Positions 49,302 to 61,860 of a stretch of 64,000 nucleotides of DNA are shown here, one piece after another. Every line of letters begins with the position of its first letter. Position 1 is the stretch's first letter. Source of the stretch: Eucalyptus grandis (Eukaryota > Streptophyta > Magnoliopsida > Myrtales > Myrtaceae); assembly GCF_016545825.1 (NCBI RefSeq), contig NC_052622.1:3167001-3231000 (forward strand). The letters run 5' to 3'. The notes beneath the pieces were generated by a model. It saw only the letters and a list, made by a program, of their open reading frames with translations. It did not search any database and was not told where the DNA came from. The position numbers were made by a program, and so were the translations under genes.

Positions 49302-49555
49302 CTACACTCGGGCTTGATGGGGTCGTTTAAGGAAACGGCGAGAGCACGCGACGACATGGCCCTGGGGAGGGCCGGGAGGGCGTTCCGGGACAGTGTCGCG
49401 GTGTTTGCAGAGGTGGACGAGCCGAGACGGGCAGTTCCAGTTGTGGAGAGTGGCGGCGAGCTGGTGGGGCCACGAGGAACGGGCGGCAATCCTTGACCTG
49501 TTAGCAGCACGGATGGTGTACAAGGAGCATGTGAAGAGGAGTGGAGGGAGTTTGT
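49302..49555 (+). pseudogene. 3' fragment of the SARD4-like gene
   Basis: Encodes GSFKETARARDDMALGRAGR and later LDLLAARMVYKEHVKRSGGS in two frames, matching the last ~100 codons of the gene at 38978-40014 (GSFKETMRECDDAALARAGR; VDLLAAQLVYEEYVKRSGGS). About 25 codons of the middle are deleted and the frame is shifted. No promoter or N-terminal half is present. Confidence 0.85.
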
Positions 49556-50114
49556 ACAGTGTGTTGATTTTGTGTTTCTTTGATTGGGTTAACACCAAAA
49601 CCCAAAATTAGTATATATGTAACAAATTTATCCCAAATTAATTGTTTAACCATAAAAAAAAACCTCAAGGCGGTATAATTGTGCATAAAAAAAATCAAAT
49701 TGATACATTATTGTCCATTAGTTTCCATTGAATTGAATTGATACTACGAAAAACCACAAAATAGAACACATATGATAAACAGAAGGTAAAACTCTAATTT
49801 GGTATACCTGTCAATTGTCATGTGTTATATAACTCAGCAATTGACTGTAAAATTTAACAAAAACTAATGGAAGGTAAATTTGTCACAAGTATATTAATTT
49901 AGGGTTTTCAGTAGTCAAAAAACTAGTTATAAATAATTTGTCATAGGTATACTAATTTTAGATATTTTGAAATATTAATTATTTTTTGTTATGTGCTAAA
50001 TAATTATAATTATATACTTTATTAATTACGTAACGGGGCTTAGACGAGAGAAGTAAAGTAAGAGATCGATCACGCAAGCGAGTAAGCTCTCCAGGCTCAG
50101 TAGTTTGCCATGTC

Positions 50115-50690
50115 AGCGACACATCAAGAAACAACCATTTCAATGAGGGGGGCAGGCCTATGGCATCGCAAGACATAGACATGTCCCATATGCCATGCCA
50201 TCGGTGTAGCAGCTCGACACATATATATTTCTTTTAAACTTTACCTCTCATCTTGTCTAATTTACGAGATCGACATGGTATCTAACGAGCCAAGAGTCGT
50301 CGCCCTCGAAAAGGAGTCATCGGCCAACATCAACACCGGTCGAACGGGGACAAGGCGGGTGATGGGGTAGCAAGTGGTTGTTGCTGGTGATGATAGTGAT
50401 TTCTTTGCCGATTCCCGAAGGAATTGTTTTGCGTTGATTCGTCCGTGGTGGTGTCTTTTTCCTTTTGGAAGTCGTCGCCATTAATTGATGCATTGTTTGA
50501 AAAATCTGGCCTTATCTGCTTAGGCTTGGAGAGTACAGTGTATGGTAGTCATTTGTTCCCATCCAATTCATGAATTTGTGGCTCCTTAGCAGACAGCCCA
50601 CGACTCCATGCCAATTCCCTCTCTCTTTCATTTGAAATTTCAAACTTCGGAACGTGCCGTGCGGTACATAAGATCTTATGTTTTGAGGTC
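50115..50690. repeat. Dispersed duplicate, copy B of the first pair
   Basis: Partner of 46610-47320, same orientation, about 3.4 kb downstream. Contains the same ordered blocks with numerous indels. Confidence 0.65.
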
Positions 50691-50699
50691 TATCAATCA

Positions 50700-51749
50700 A
50701 GTCTAATCTCCTAAATTGCAGGAGTTGTTTCATGCAGTTTTTGCGCCTGCGAACAAGAAAAGGGACGGCTCGGGAATGCTAAGAATCCTTCGGTATCAGA
50801 TCTCAATGTGCTTTCTCGATTAGACACAGAGCGAACCGCATGGACCGTCATCTCTAGCAGCTCGAGCTGGTCAACGAGGCGCAGAAAATTCAAAGATGCG
50901 ACTGTCCACGTCAACAAGGGGATCTTACAATCTCATGACTCGTCAAATTAGCGACGCTCTCCAACATTTTACTTTCCCAACGTTTAAATTAAGATTACGG
51001 TCGGTGTGCTGTGCTCTGCTGTTTTACCCAAGAACATAAGAAAACTCCAAAAGAATGAAAGCTGTCCGAATCTAAGCCGTGCACGTTTGGGTGAAGCGGT
51101 CCTTCTTGGTTACTACCTTGAGGCATCCAATTTCCATAGTCATGCATAATAGTCAAGCCTATCCTTCTAGATTTGTTCCCCTCCCCATTGGCGTTAGGAA
51201 CTTTCCTAAATACATCTGATAAAATAAAAGGAAAAAAGCCAAATTTATTGGCGGAAATATATAAAGACTGGGAATCTTGGAAAAATAGAAAAGAGCGGGG
51301 AAAAGGGGCGAAAAATAAGAGCATTTTGGCAAAGAGTCACGTGAGGTCCAATCAGTCGAAGTGACGACACCACGCGATTCTCTCGACATTTCGAACCCTG
51401 TCGTACCGAAAGAAAAAAAAATTTGCAGATCAACCCCGAAACATTAAAATCGTGTCTTCCTGATGTCTCGTAATGACCCATCACTTCACGGACACCTTCT
51501 TCAGGCCACCATCTCCCTATTTTTTCATATCCTCCCAAAGTCTGCAAACTAACCTAACCCTACTTCGAATTTACTTCTTTTTCTCTACACCCAAAAAAGC
51601 AAAGCAAAAATATAAAAATAAAAAATAAAAAAACGAAAACCAAACTCACCCACGCACGCTTCTGTAACGTTTGACCGACTACACAAAAACAGGAACCCTT
51701 TTCTATCTTCCTTTGAAAAATTATAGCTCCAAATGCTGGCGGAATCTCG
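50700..51749. other. Spacer downstream of the MAKR gene
   Basis: No gene or transposon recognised; short frames only. Confidence 0.5.
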
Positions 51750-52943
51750 TTACAATTTACAATCACGCGCTTCCTCGCTGGAACTTCTTCCCGATTCAAA
51801 GGACATCTCCCGCTGACCGCTTGCAGATCGCGGTGATGAAGAACAATCTGCAACACGAAAAGATAATTAGGCGACGCAAATGATGATTAATCGTTCACAA
51901 GAAAATTTAAAGAAGAATTGAAGCAACAAATTTTAAGGGGACAGAAAATTTGACCTAAGGTACGTACCGCTGGAGGAGTTGTAGGATCTCTTGCAATGCA
52001 GAATAGCGCTCTGGATCCCGTCGTGCTGCTGCAACAGCGAATCGTCCCTCCTCGCCGGCGACGAGAGCCCGCCCGACGCGGACGAGGACCTGCTCTTCCC
52101 GAGCCGCCTCGGAGCCGTCGGGAATACGGACGGCGACTTGAGCAGCGCATGCATCTTGGACGGAGCCCGCGGCGGCATCGCCGGAGATGACGTCGTGGAC
52201 AACTCGCCGGAGAACCTCGCGGCGTCGGTTTGCTTTCGGGAGACCATGACGTACAGGGGCTTCACGAGCTTCAAGTACTTCCGGATCATGTCCTTGGAGA
52301 ACCGCTTCGAGCTCGAGTCGATGAAGCTCTCGGGGCTCTGGCTCGGGGATCCCGCCTCGGATCTTCTCGAGCTGTTGGCTCTCCCGAAGTCGGGTCGGGG
52401 GACCTCTCGCACCTTGAACTTCAAAGTGAACGGACCGCCTCGTCTGCTTCTCGGCTCTCCGTCGTCTCCCGTCTTCTCCGCCTCGACCGACGACGCCGAC
52501 ACCGACTTAGACTTCCGGAACATGAAGACCCGAAACTTGGGTGCCGACTTCAGCAGCGAGATCGGGGACTGAGGCCGGGAGCACGGGTCGATCGGGAGGA
52601 TCTTCCGCAGCGAGAGCGACGACTGGTGAGAGAGACGATGGTTCCGGCTGCCCTTCGCGGTCGCAGAATTTGGGGAGCCCTGTTTTTCTATGTCGGAGTC
52701 AACTGGGACGAAGTCGCCATCTTTGACCTTTTTGTTGCCGTGGCTGGTACTGCATTCGCGAACGTCGCAATCAGGAACAGTGAGCTCCAACTCGAAGAAC
52801 GAATCTTCTTCCTCTTCTCCTCCTTCCTCCGCTGCTACTTTGTGGAGTCCATCGTCAGCTTCCGCGAGGAGGCCAGGCATTTGGGGGGCTATGGTGGTGC
52901 TGGCGATAGGCCTCCGGAACCAGAGCAGGTTCAGAGCTTCCAT
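51750..52943 (-). CDS. MAKR: Membrane-associated kinase regulator (MAKR/BKI1-like), 2 exons
   Basis: MAKR proteins are plasma-membrane-associated, largely disordered regulators of receptor kinases, related to BKI1. Exons 51968-52943 and 51750-51847 join in phase to 357 aa. Family marks in order: MEALNLLWFRR start; FFELELTVPDCD near residue 50; ILPIDPCSRPQSPISLLKSAPKFRVFMF near 113-140, followed by a basic KSKS segment suited to membrane binding; TLKFKVREVPRPDF near 170-185; the conserved FSKDMIRKYLKLVKPLYV near 216-235; Ser/Pro-rich linker; and HDGIQSAILHCKRSYNSS at about 307-324, a kinase-binding-type C-terminal motif. A short Ser/Glu-rich tail follows. It most resembles the longer MAKR members such as MAKR5, which amplifies CLE peptide signalling in phloem; the exact subtype is inferred. 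Confidence 0.9.
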
Positions 52944-53220
52944 GGCGGGTGAAGATGAAAGAGTGGATTCTCAAAGTCGAAGTTGCTGCGTCAGGGTTCG
53001 AGATAGAGAGAGAGAAAAAGAGGGAGAGGGGGAGGAGGGAGAGATGGGAAATGAGGCAGGGCGAGAGCTTTTGCACTTCGTTTTATGGCGATGTTTTCCG
53101 GTTGCTGCTGCAGAAGAGAGCAGCGAAAAAGAAAAGGAAAAGGAAAAGGAAAGGGAGGAAAAGAAAAGAAAATTGCGCTTCGAGGAAAAAGAGGGAGAGA
53201 GGGAGAGAGGGAGAGACGCC
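52944..53220 (-). promoter_or_regulatory. Pyrimidine-rich leader region of the MAKR gene
   Basis: The plus strand is a dense GA tract (GAGAGAGAAAAAGAGGGAGA and similar), so the minus-strand transcript would carry a long CT-rich 5' leader, a common feature of plant core promoters and leaders. Confidence 0.45.
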
Positions 53221-55354
53221 CCTCTTCTTTTTTACTGCTTTTTGGAGAGAGACAAAGCTAAGCGCTGGTGCCCTTTTTCTTTGTTTGGAGCTTTGTCCTG
53301 TCTGCTACGGACCACTAACTACATCAGCTGGAAAAATTTATCCACATATTAACTAGTTTAATTAAATTAATAAACTAATCTTATTGTTATAGAGTACGAT
53401 ATACTTTTCATGACCATGTATTGTACATGAGCTGGAAGCGAAGATGGAATCTTTTGCTCTCGGTAATACAGAAACTGAATTTGTGTCAGTGCAACTGAAT
53501 TAGGGGATGCATATTTTCATTAAATTAGTTCAGCTTTATGATGTTAACCCGAGAGAGAGAGAGAGATTTTGGCTATATTCGGTGAGCTTGTCCCGAGAAA
53601 AATTGTCTACCATAAATTTGTAAATATCTCATCGATGCCGACACTACGCGGTTCAAGGATAAGTCTGTGTTTGAATCTTCTTTTTTACTATTTTCATAAT
53701 TTTCTAAAAACTCAGTAACATTTAAAATTTTGACTCAAAAATACATTCGCTTGTTAAAACCCAAAATAAACCCACGTTAAGTATAATACTAATTGATGAT
53801 GATCATGTATGGAAATTTCCTTCTATTTTCTCGATAGTAAATAAATAAAGAGACTTTTTTTTTCTATGTAGTAATCCATTTTGCTTACATGCACATGTCA
53901 TATCATCTTAACTAGCATAAGCATCTTTCGTGGACATTCGCTGTCGTTATAAAAGTCATTCGATTACGATTTCCTTAAAATGTGCCGAAACTTCTTATGC
54001 TTATTATTTTATATTTCATTCTTGCGATGAATGCGATTTCAATTAGAAATCAAGTCGATTTAGATACGAAGTGCACGCGGCCGGACGATGTCGATTTTTT
54101 TTCTAATTAGAATTTCGTTCGGCAATTCAATCAAATCGCGAGTCAACGGAACATACTCCGGTGATTAAATTAGTAACGTGATTATAGAATTGATCGAGAT
54201 TTTAGACGAAACACACGGGCAGTCGGCACACATCCTCAATAATACTTATGTTTCCCTTTCCCTCGGATGTACTTTGGCCGGCCACTGGGTCCGTCACGTG
54301 GATGTACAGCGAGGGGTCACGTGAGCTCCTATTTCCTCGTCGGTGAAACGCTTGCAGATCCTAAGAGAGAGAAGCTACACGACGAGGAGAAGGAGGGCTC
54401 TATTTTAGCTCTTTTTTATTTTTCCCTTTTCTCTTTATTTTTGTTTTTACAGGGCTCAGAAAGTCAGACATATTTTATGAGTTGTCCAATGTCCGGTGTC
54501 CACTGCCCCCTCCACGCGCGGTCCCTCGCTCTCGGGTCAACCCCTCCATTATCCGGTGGTTGACCGTCATACCGGCCAACCCTTTTTTTTTTCTTTTCTA
54601 AAAAAATATAAAAACTTTCAAATTATGTATACTCTAGCACATTTATTTTAATTTTTTTTTTTTGCAACATTGCAAATCCTAAATTTACACTTATATGACA
54701 CTAGACTTTTTATAGTGACATAAAAAATCATAAGTATACTCTGGCATCGCTTTTCTACTCTTATGTCATCAAAGTAAAAAACATGTATGGCTGTCTACGG
54801 TGATGTTAGAAGGAAAACGATGCCAACTTAGCAAAATAATGTTAGCTCATTACATTTTTTTTAAGCATTCTTTTTCTTTCTTTTTAACTCCCTCCTTCAT
54901 TTCTTTCCTTAATTTGAGGATGCTGACGACAAGGGTAGTGGCGTTGAAGGCGACAATAGCAAGGGTGGTGGCGAAGATAAAGGAGGAAACAAAATATATG
55001 GGCACTGCCGAGTCTAAATTTGAGACTTTGGCATCATGAAAAAAGTTTAGAACAAATTTGTCACATAAATATAAGTCTAAGTTTTTTTGTCACAAAAAAT
55101 TTAAGACAAATGTTTCATAAAGGTACATATTTAGGTAAATATGTCATATGAGTGCAAATTTGATATTTTTAGTGTCACAAAAAAAGTTTCAAGTAAATAT
55201 ATTATTGTGGATGAAGTCTGGACTTTTTTGAAGGCTTTTACCTTTCTTTTTTCGTGCACTTTTTTTCCAATCTTCTTAGCATCATTCCACCGATTTTTGG
55301 GTCGTATTTGCATTCATCAAACGCCTAAAATAAGACGGAAGACGTGAAATCTGG
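53221..55354. other. Upstream region of MAKR, no gene seen
   Basis: AT-rich. Two G-boxes (CACGTG) lie 17 bp apart at 54295-54300 and 54318-54323, about 1.35 kb upstream of the MAKR start. Frames such as 54267-54563 have no domain. Confidence 0.45.
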
Positions 55355-55560
55355 GGAAAATGCTTTTCTTCTAGGATTTGGAGCGCGTGAGAGGTGTGAA
55401 AAGGTGAACGGAGATCCGTAACGTCCAATCCACCTCAAGAGGGTTGAAGAGAAATTTCTGAAAAGAGGACTGAAAAACAATAAAAAGAAGACCAGAAAGA
55501 GAATTAAATATTTACAAAAGTTATCTCAGCGCCAAATAAATAAATAAATAAATAATGAAA
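55355..55560. repeat. Dispersed duplicate, copy B of the third pair
   Basis: Partner of 49020-49275. A short (AAAT)n run at about 55533-55555 follows the shared part. No SARD4 sequence follows here. Confidence 0.6.
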
Positions 55561-58359
55561 GTAATTGTCAAGTTGGGGATACATTGGGGAGTGTAAAGCG
55601 TTCTTTACTTTTGCAGGGTCCTAAAAGATACTGCTCGTCAGAAGGAAATGTGGCTCTTTAGCCTGTTTTAAAGCTCAATTGCTCATGGACCAACCCCCTT
55701 TAATAAAAACCCTTTTTTGACATGGGAGGTCCAAAGACTATACTTTGGCCCCCAGAAAAGAAAATAAAGATAGCTTAGGCTTTTTCTTTTTGTTATTTTT
55801 TCAAACAAAGAAAGGTTTGACCTGCTGGTGGAAGTTTGGTGCACTTGGCACCTTTTTCTCTTTTTATTTTTTTTTCGGGTTATTTACACCCCTTTTTTTC
55901 TTCTTTATTCCTTCTTTTTGTTCACTTTTTTACCCAAAAGACGCGTTGAATAAAAACGGGTTTTTCTTCGCCATCAATCGAAAGAGCTCCTTTTTTCCCT
56001 TTTCCATCTCCATCGGCACGAGGTATCAAAGGATTTTTACGAATGACATAAAGACATTGCATTTCGTAGTGAGAAAATTATTTGGTGAATTCGTTCGTTC
56101 GCAATTAATAAATAGAGGGGGCAATAAACATAATCATATTTTGGGGGGTAGAGACAAATTTGCAGGGGAATATCTGGAGGGCTAGAGGGACGTGCCTTGT
56201 GCTTAGCAGCCTTTTGTGGTCCTAAACACTTTTTATTCACTCTTTATTCATTTATTTTTTGGTCAGATATTTACTCTTTATTTAAAAGCTCGATCCAAAC
56301 ATATAAAAATGGATGGGGGAAAATTACTCCACGAAATCTATTAATCGGAAAGATTTCATTGGAGCGCAAAAATTTGGAATAGAATTGGTAAAATATAAAA
56401 TGTTTAGGATCAAACTGACATTTGTACAATATATTTACAACTGGTTAAATAATTTTTATTGGGATGAATGTAAAAATGAAATAAAATTCTCTCACATGTG
56501 AACATAATATGGTAAAGTGAAAATCTGATATTCCCCCTACGTAAAGAAAGAAAATGACACTTGGGTAACCGCGAAATTATGTCATAAGTATCTTTGCAAA
56601 ATCCTATGTCTGGTGTGAAATGATGATTACAAAGGGCTTTGGAATTTGTTTCTGGCTTTATCAGAAAAAGAGAGAGACCAAGCCCCCCACCATCATCATT
56701 CGTTTCCTCCTTGTTGTCGTCTCAGGTGGACTATGATTTGGCGATGTTCCGAGTCTTTTTTTATCATATTCCTATTTAACTAAAAAAAAGAAAAAACTGT
56801 TTCATGACTTTTCTTTGTACTTGTCTTTCGTTTTTATGGTTTGTTTGTCGGTTGTTGCCCTCAATTTTCACATTTGGCTGGCGGATCAAACGGTTCCCGT
56901 CAACAATTCTCTCCCGAATTATGAATTAGTGCAGAAAAATGAAATAAATTCTCGAATCCGTTGATTAGTTATATACTTAACGTTTTAATTTGATTTATTA
57001 AGCCCGAATATTCCTTTTTTTGGCCTATTAAGCCTCGAAACCATTTTAATGTTAATCAATTGAGTACAACATTCAATTTTTATTTGTTGATTTGGAAAAG
57101 GGACGCGGAATGTCATAAGTGAGTCACGCGTGGCTTTCCGAGCTTGAAATTTTATTGGAGCTAGTTTAGGATTTGATTTGACCGATAAAGATTAGCATTG
57201 TAGTGTCACGACATACACGGGATTAGCATTTCATTCTTTGACCCAACGACTACTCCCAATTACTTATAATTTTTTATTCTGGCCGACCAAAAGAATTGAT
57301 ATTTTTTTCATCCACTAGTTTCTCAGCTCATTCTATTCCATTGTACTAGATATGTAAAATGCTAATAGCCTGTTGGGTAATCAATCATATTTTTCTACTT
57401 TTCTGTTTTGTTCATCAAAATAGAAAAAAAATAAAAATTCATATGGTGACGTTAGTTAATTTTTTTATTTTTTATTTTTCGGATTAAAAAAGTGGTCAGA
57501 AAATAGATTCTAAAAAGAAAATCCACTTCTTTGTTCTTAGGGATAGAAATAGCAAAAAAAATATTTTTGAATAAAAATTGTTCCCAAAAATAGAAATGTT
57601 ATCGAATGCACTATAATTCAATCGGGTGATCCTCACTTTTAGTAAAAAAACAAAAGCCCAAGTTTTAGGGCTCTTGCACTTGAATATATCCGATCTATTA
57701 CTGACTAATTCAATATCACTTTTTTAAAATTCTCATAATCCTTCCCAAATGAAAAGCCGCAAATGCCAAGAAGTTGCTGGCTCAGCTTCGGACTGGTTTC
57801 CCTTGCCAAAATATAATTCTTAATCAGGAGAAGAAACATTGAATCTTTCCATGAGGAATGGCTCGAGTTAACTATCCCCGAATTCACTGTTCATTGATAA
57901 ATCATGTGGGGATTGACTTGATCAGTGGAATAAGCTCGCAAGTTTAGTCAAGTTTTGGTTCTTAGCCGACATCGAAGGAAACATCCTTAGATGGCACGAA
58001 AGCTATCTTCACTTTTGCAAATTGACTGCATTTAGTTTGAATGGTTTTGAGGCACGTTCACAGGACTCCGTCCAGAAACCTTTTGGCTTAATCGAATGGC
58101 ATGTGTGCAGGTTGCCTAGTGTCATATAGACATGACTAATGGCTAGAACGGGCCCAGGGCCGAGGCCATCAACGAGCTCGCCTCATCGACCCCCAGCATA
58201 AGGAGGAAACGACTCGTCCAGACCCACGATTTGCACCTCTTAGGATTTCTACAAAAAACCATTAGAGAAGGAAATATGGCGCGAGAAGCTTGAGCGAGTT
58301 TAGTTTTTCCTCTTTCAAGTTTTGTTTCATTTTTTTGGGTGTAGCAAACAAGTAAATTG
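55561..58359. other. AT-rich intergenic DNA, no gene seen
   Basis: Many homopolymer T runs and short frames without domains (for example 55745-56185). I see no transposon termini. Confidence 0.5.
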
Positions 58360-58700
58360 AAGATGTCTGCAAGCTGATGGGTCATTATGGAATGTAGGGA
58401 GGACATGATTTTAATGTTTCAGTGTTGATATGCAATTCTCATTGGTACCACAATTGAGATAATGGGAGAATCAAATCGTTATTGGAATGTAAATGTATCG
58501 TCTTGATTGACTAGATCTCGTGTGAGATAATCTCTTTTTATCCCGTGGATACTAAAAACAGAGATAAACTATTTCGATATCTGATTCAAAGACATGGCTT
58601 GATATCTTTTTCAGTGGACGGACGAGGAATGAGCTCCCAGCATAACTCATTGAGTACGGAGCACGTTTCCTATGGTAGACATCAAGCTACAAAAATCCTC
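58360..58700. repeat. Dispersed duplicate, copy B of the second pair
   Basis: Partner of 47585-48000 about 10.7 kb away, same orientation. Confidence 0.55.
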
Positions 58701-58819
58701 AGGCATTGTATTTATGGGACAGTAAGGAAAACATACACTCGTATTTTAGAGCATTACTTGTAATCAATGTGGCTAGTTGATAGAAGAGGAGATGGGATAT
58801 CTACCATTAGATAGAGGGG

Positions 58820-59533
58820 AGAATTACCAAAAAAGTTTTAAACCTATTATAATTGTGTCAATCAAATCCTAAATATTTTGTAATTATGTCAATTCAATTC
58901 ATTTAACAAGATTTGGCTGACTAGCGTTGATGTGGACGTCAGCTAGCGATGGCCATCCGACGAACGCTAATGTGATATTTTAATTTTTTTTATAATTTTT
59001 TTTTCTCATCTTCTCCTTCCTTTGGCTAGTTAACGCTAGCTAGAGGCAAGGTTAGCCTCACCAGCCAATGGTGAGGCTCGACCTAGCCAGATTTGGCAAC
59101 AATGGTCTACCCTAGCCATGCGAGGGTGGACCTCACTAGTAGTCGACGGGGCTCCTTACCCAAGGATGGCTAGGTAAGGCCGAGCCTCGCCAGATCTAGC
59201 GATGACAGTCTCACCATCACTAGGCGAGGCTCGTCCTCACTAGTGGTTGGTAGGGGTGAGTCTCACCATTGGCTGGCGAGTCTCCTAACTAGCTAGAGGA
59301 AGGAAAAGATGGAAAGAAAAGAAGGAAAAAGGAATTTAAAAATTCAAAAAATATTAGAAATTTTTAAAAATAAAAGATAGTTACCAACATCTACATCAGT
59401 ACAAGTCGGTCAAATTTGGCTGGATGAATTGAATTGAAATAATTATAATAAGTTTATGATTCAATTAGCCAAAAAAATGTTTAAGACTAAGTTAACACAA
59501 TTGCAATAGGTTTATGATTTTTTTGGTAATTCT
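58820..59533. mobile_element. Long-TIR non-autonomous DNA element with GC-rich core
   Basis: The ends form inverted repeats of about 38 bp: AGAATTACCAAAAAAGTTTT followed by AAACCTATTATAATTGTG at the left, and CACAATTGCAATAGGTTTAT then TTTTTTGGTAATTCT at the right. Sub-repeats (TCAATTCAATT and AATTGAATTGA words) extend each arm. The core (about 59030-59290) is GC-rich with repeated GAGGCTCG and GTGAGGCTCGACC phrases. No clear target duplication and no coding frame. Confidence 0.65.
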
Positions 59534-60780
59534 TTCAAAGAGAGAATATGATTATAATCAAAGGGTTCATGTATAAATAATGATATCTACCGTTAGGTGA
59601 AAAGAAGATATATGGGAAGATAGGATATCCACAGTTAGATAAATGGGAGATGTACAATTGTAATCAAAAGGGTTTATATATAATGGGGGTCTCCTCCTTA
59701 ACCACAAATGTCTAAACACAGTGTTAAAAGTTCATAGCTTCTTCCATGATTTCTTTATTTGGTGCTCACCAAATTCCATTACCTCTTGATGATTTCAAGC
59801 TATCAGTCGCATATCCCCGTTGTCAATATGTAAGACGTATATCTCGGGCAATATGCTTTCTTGCAGTTTGTATTCTATAATTTTTTTCTTTTGTGAAATA
59901 AAGAGACATGATTTTTCCTTGGACTTGTACACACGTGGGATTTGGAATACTACCCGAGTAAATGGATCAGATGTATAAGCATGCATCCTACCAATAGACC
60001 CGTAAAATAGGTTAATTAAGTAGGGTGAGAAATGATCTAATTCAAACTGACTCACTTAACTTATTTTGAACTATTTATATGTAATAAAAATTTAACGACC
60101 CATACCAAACTAGACTCAACCCGGCCCAACCAATCCACATTACAAAATCATATCAATATTTAATTCAATCGACGAAAATTCATATCCACCCACTTATGGC
60201 GCCAACTCAATTGAAAAAAAAAAAATCGCAAAAGAAGTAACATGAAAAATCAATGTACAAGCGATTGAATTTTCCAAACATCGTAACTTTCATTGAATTT
60301 ACTCTCTTGAAAAAAATGCAAAAAAAGAAAAGGAGGATCACATAACAAAAATCCATAAAACAAAATTCTATAACATTAAATAAAATATGCCAAATGGCTT
60401 TTGAAGCCCGACACTAATTGATGGAACGACTATACATCTCTTTCAGCTTCACCATCTTCACAGCTCACAAGTTCAGGCCCCATACGCTCAGTTCACAAGC
60501 TTAGCAAATTCCACGCAAGAAAACATGCTCTATTTCTATCAAATATAAAAACAAACACTCGATGTGCAAACTTAGAGAGCTAGTATGCTCATGCAGAACA
60601 CTCCCGTGTGGTCAGGATCGTCTCAATGAAGAAGAGGTTGGCATCACCTGAGTCCTGACAACCCTCAAATCAAATCACGCCTGAAAAATTCAACTGCCAA
60701 AAAAGATAATCCCGCTAATTTCTATGTTCCAAAACAGAGCACAGAGAAAAATTACTTCGTTGACAGAAAAATCCGATGAC
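59534..60780. other. AT-rich intergenic DNA
   Basis: No gene recognised. Phrases such as CATATCCACC and AACCCGGCCCAACC near 60120-60200 look like decayed transposon termini but have no partner in sight. Confidence 0.4.
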
Positions 60781-61860
60781 AGGAACAATCCTGAGACGGA
60801 CTGGAGCTCCTTTCGGTACACCTGCAATGTCTTCAATCGTTCTTCCTCTTGAATGAAGCACTGCCATCATCTTGTCCTGCAAGAACTTTATATTTTGATG
60901 TGTTAAAACAAAAGCATCAGGCCTCTGACTGCATCAGCTTCAAAAGAACCAGACCTCGACCATCAAATCAAGTACTATTAGCGCCATAAAATTTTTGCAG
61001 AGAAATAAAGCAATTATTCACAAAAGTATCGCGTCTTACATTACTCAAAATCAGAAAATCCGGAGAGAGGATGACATGAAAACCAGTTCTCCAGGACAAA
61101 AAAGTTTAGCGAAGACAAATTTTGATGAACTCAATACGTGAAAAAATAACCCCAAAAAAGGGGAAAACAATAACTCACAAGGCATGGTAGGAAGGAGCTC
61201 ACCAAACAAATTGATGAAGCCCAATTTATCGACTTTTTAATAAAAATATTAATATTTTAAGGTGGCCATCACTGGCAAAAGGAAGAAAAAAGGAAAATAT
61301 ATATTATTAAAAATTACTCACATTAATATCAATAGTGTCATGTAGGTTAATACCCATGGCGTCATGTAGAGTAATCGACATTCACGTTAACAATATTAGG
61401 TAAAAATTGATTGGAAATATTGAATTGACATTGATCAAAAGATTTATGATTAAATTTACACAATTAAAATGTTTATGAATAAATTGGTATAAATGTGATA
61501 AGTTTAAGAATTTTTTGATATTTTTCCCAACTTCTGCATTATAGGGCAACACGGTCATACTATGCAATTATAGGACTTTCTTGATAATTAAGTTGAAAAT
61601 CTAGTTTAAGTTTGGATTTCTACACCGAAAAATCAATCACATGAAAGTATTGCAGTTCAATAATATTGAGTCGAAAATAAGAAATTAAACACTCCCATGA
61701 AACAAAAAGAAAGACAACTTCACCTTGGAGAGATGAATTTTGCCCTTCTTCCTTGGGTACGCATTATTCTCACAATTGAAGCCTCATTAGGGTGGAGATT
61801 CACCCCTTGCTTCCAAAATGCCCATTTCTTTGGCACCTGAGAGAAGGAGAGGGATTAGAC
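60780..61860 (-). other. Two exon-like segments of an unknown minus-strand gene
   Basis: On the minus strand a 55-base block at about 60827-60881 is bounded by TTGCAG and by GTGTAC, and reads DKMMAVLHSRGRT or, in another frame, DDGSASFKRKND followed by a stop. A block at about 61727-61785 reads NNAYPRKKGKIHLSK and ends at an AAG/GTGAAG donor. I recognise no family, and the first exon is not found. An AT-rich inverted-repeat remnant (about 61220-61540) would lie in the intron. It may be a real small gene, a decayed gene or chance. Confidence 0.2.

Noticed and set aside
51991..53356. Plus-strand frames of 193-240 codons over and beside the MAKR gene
   Set aside because: Complement of the Ser/Arg-rich MAKR exon and of its CT-rich leader; no domains.
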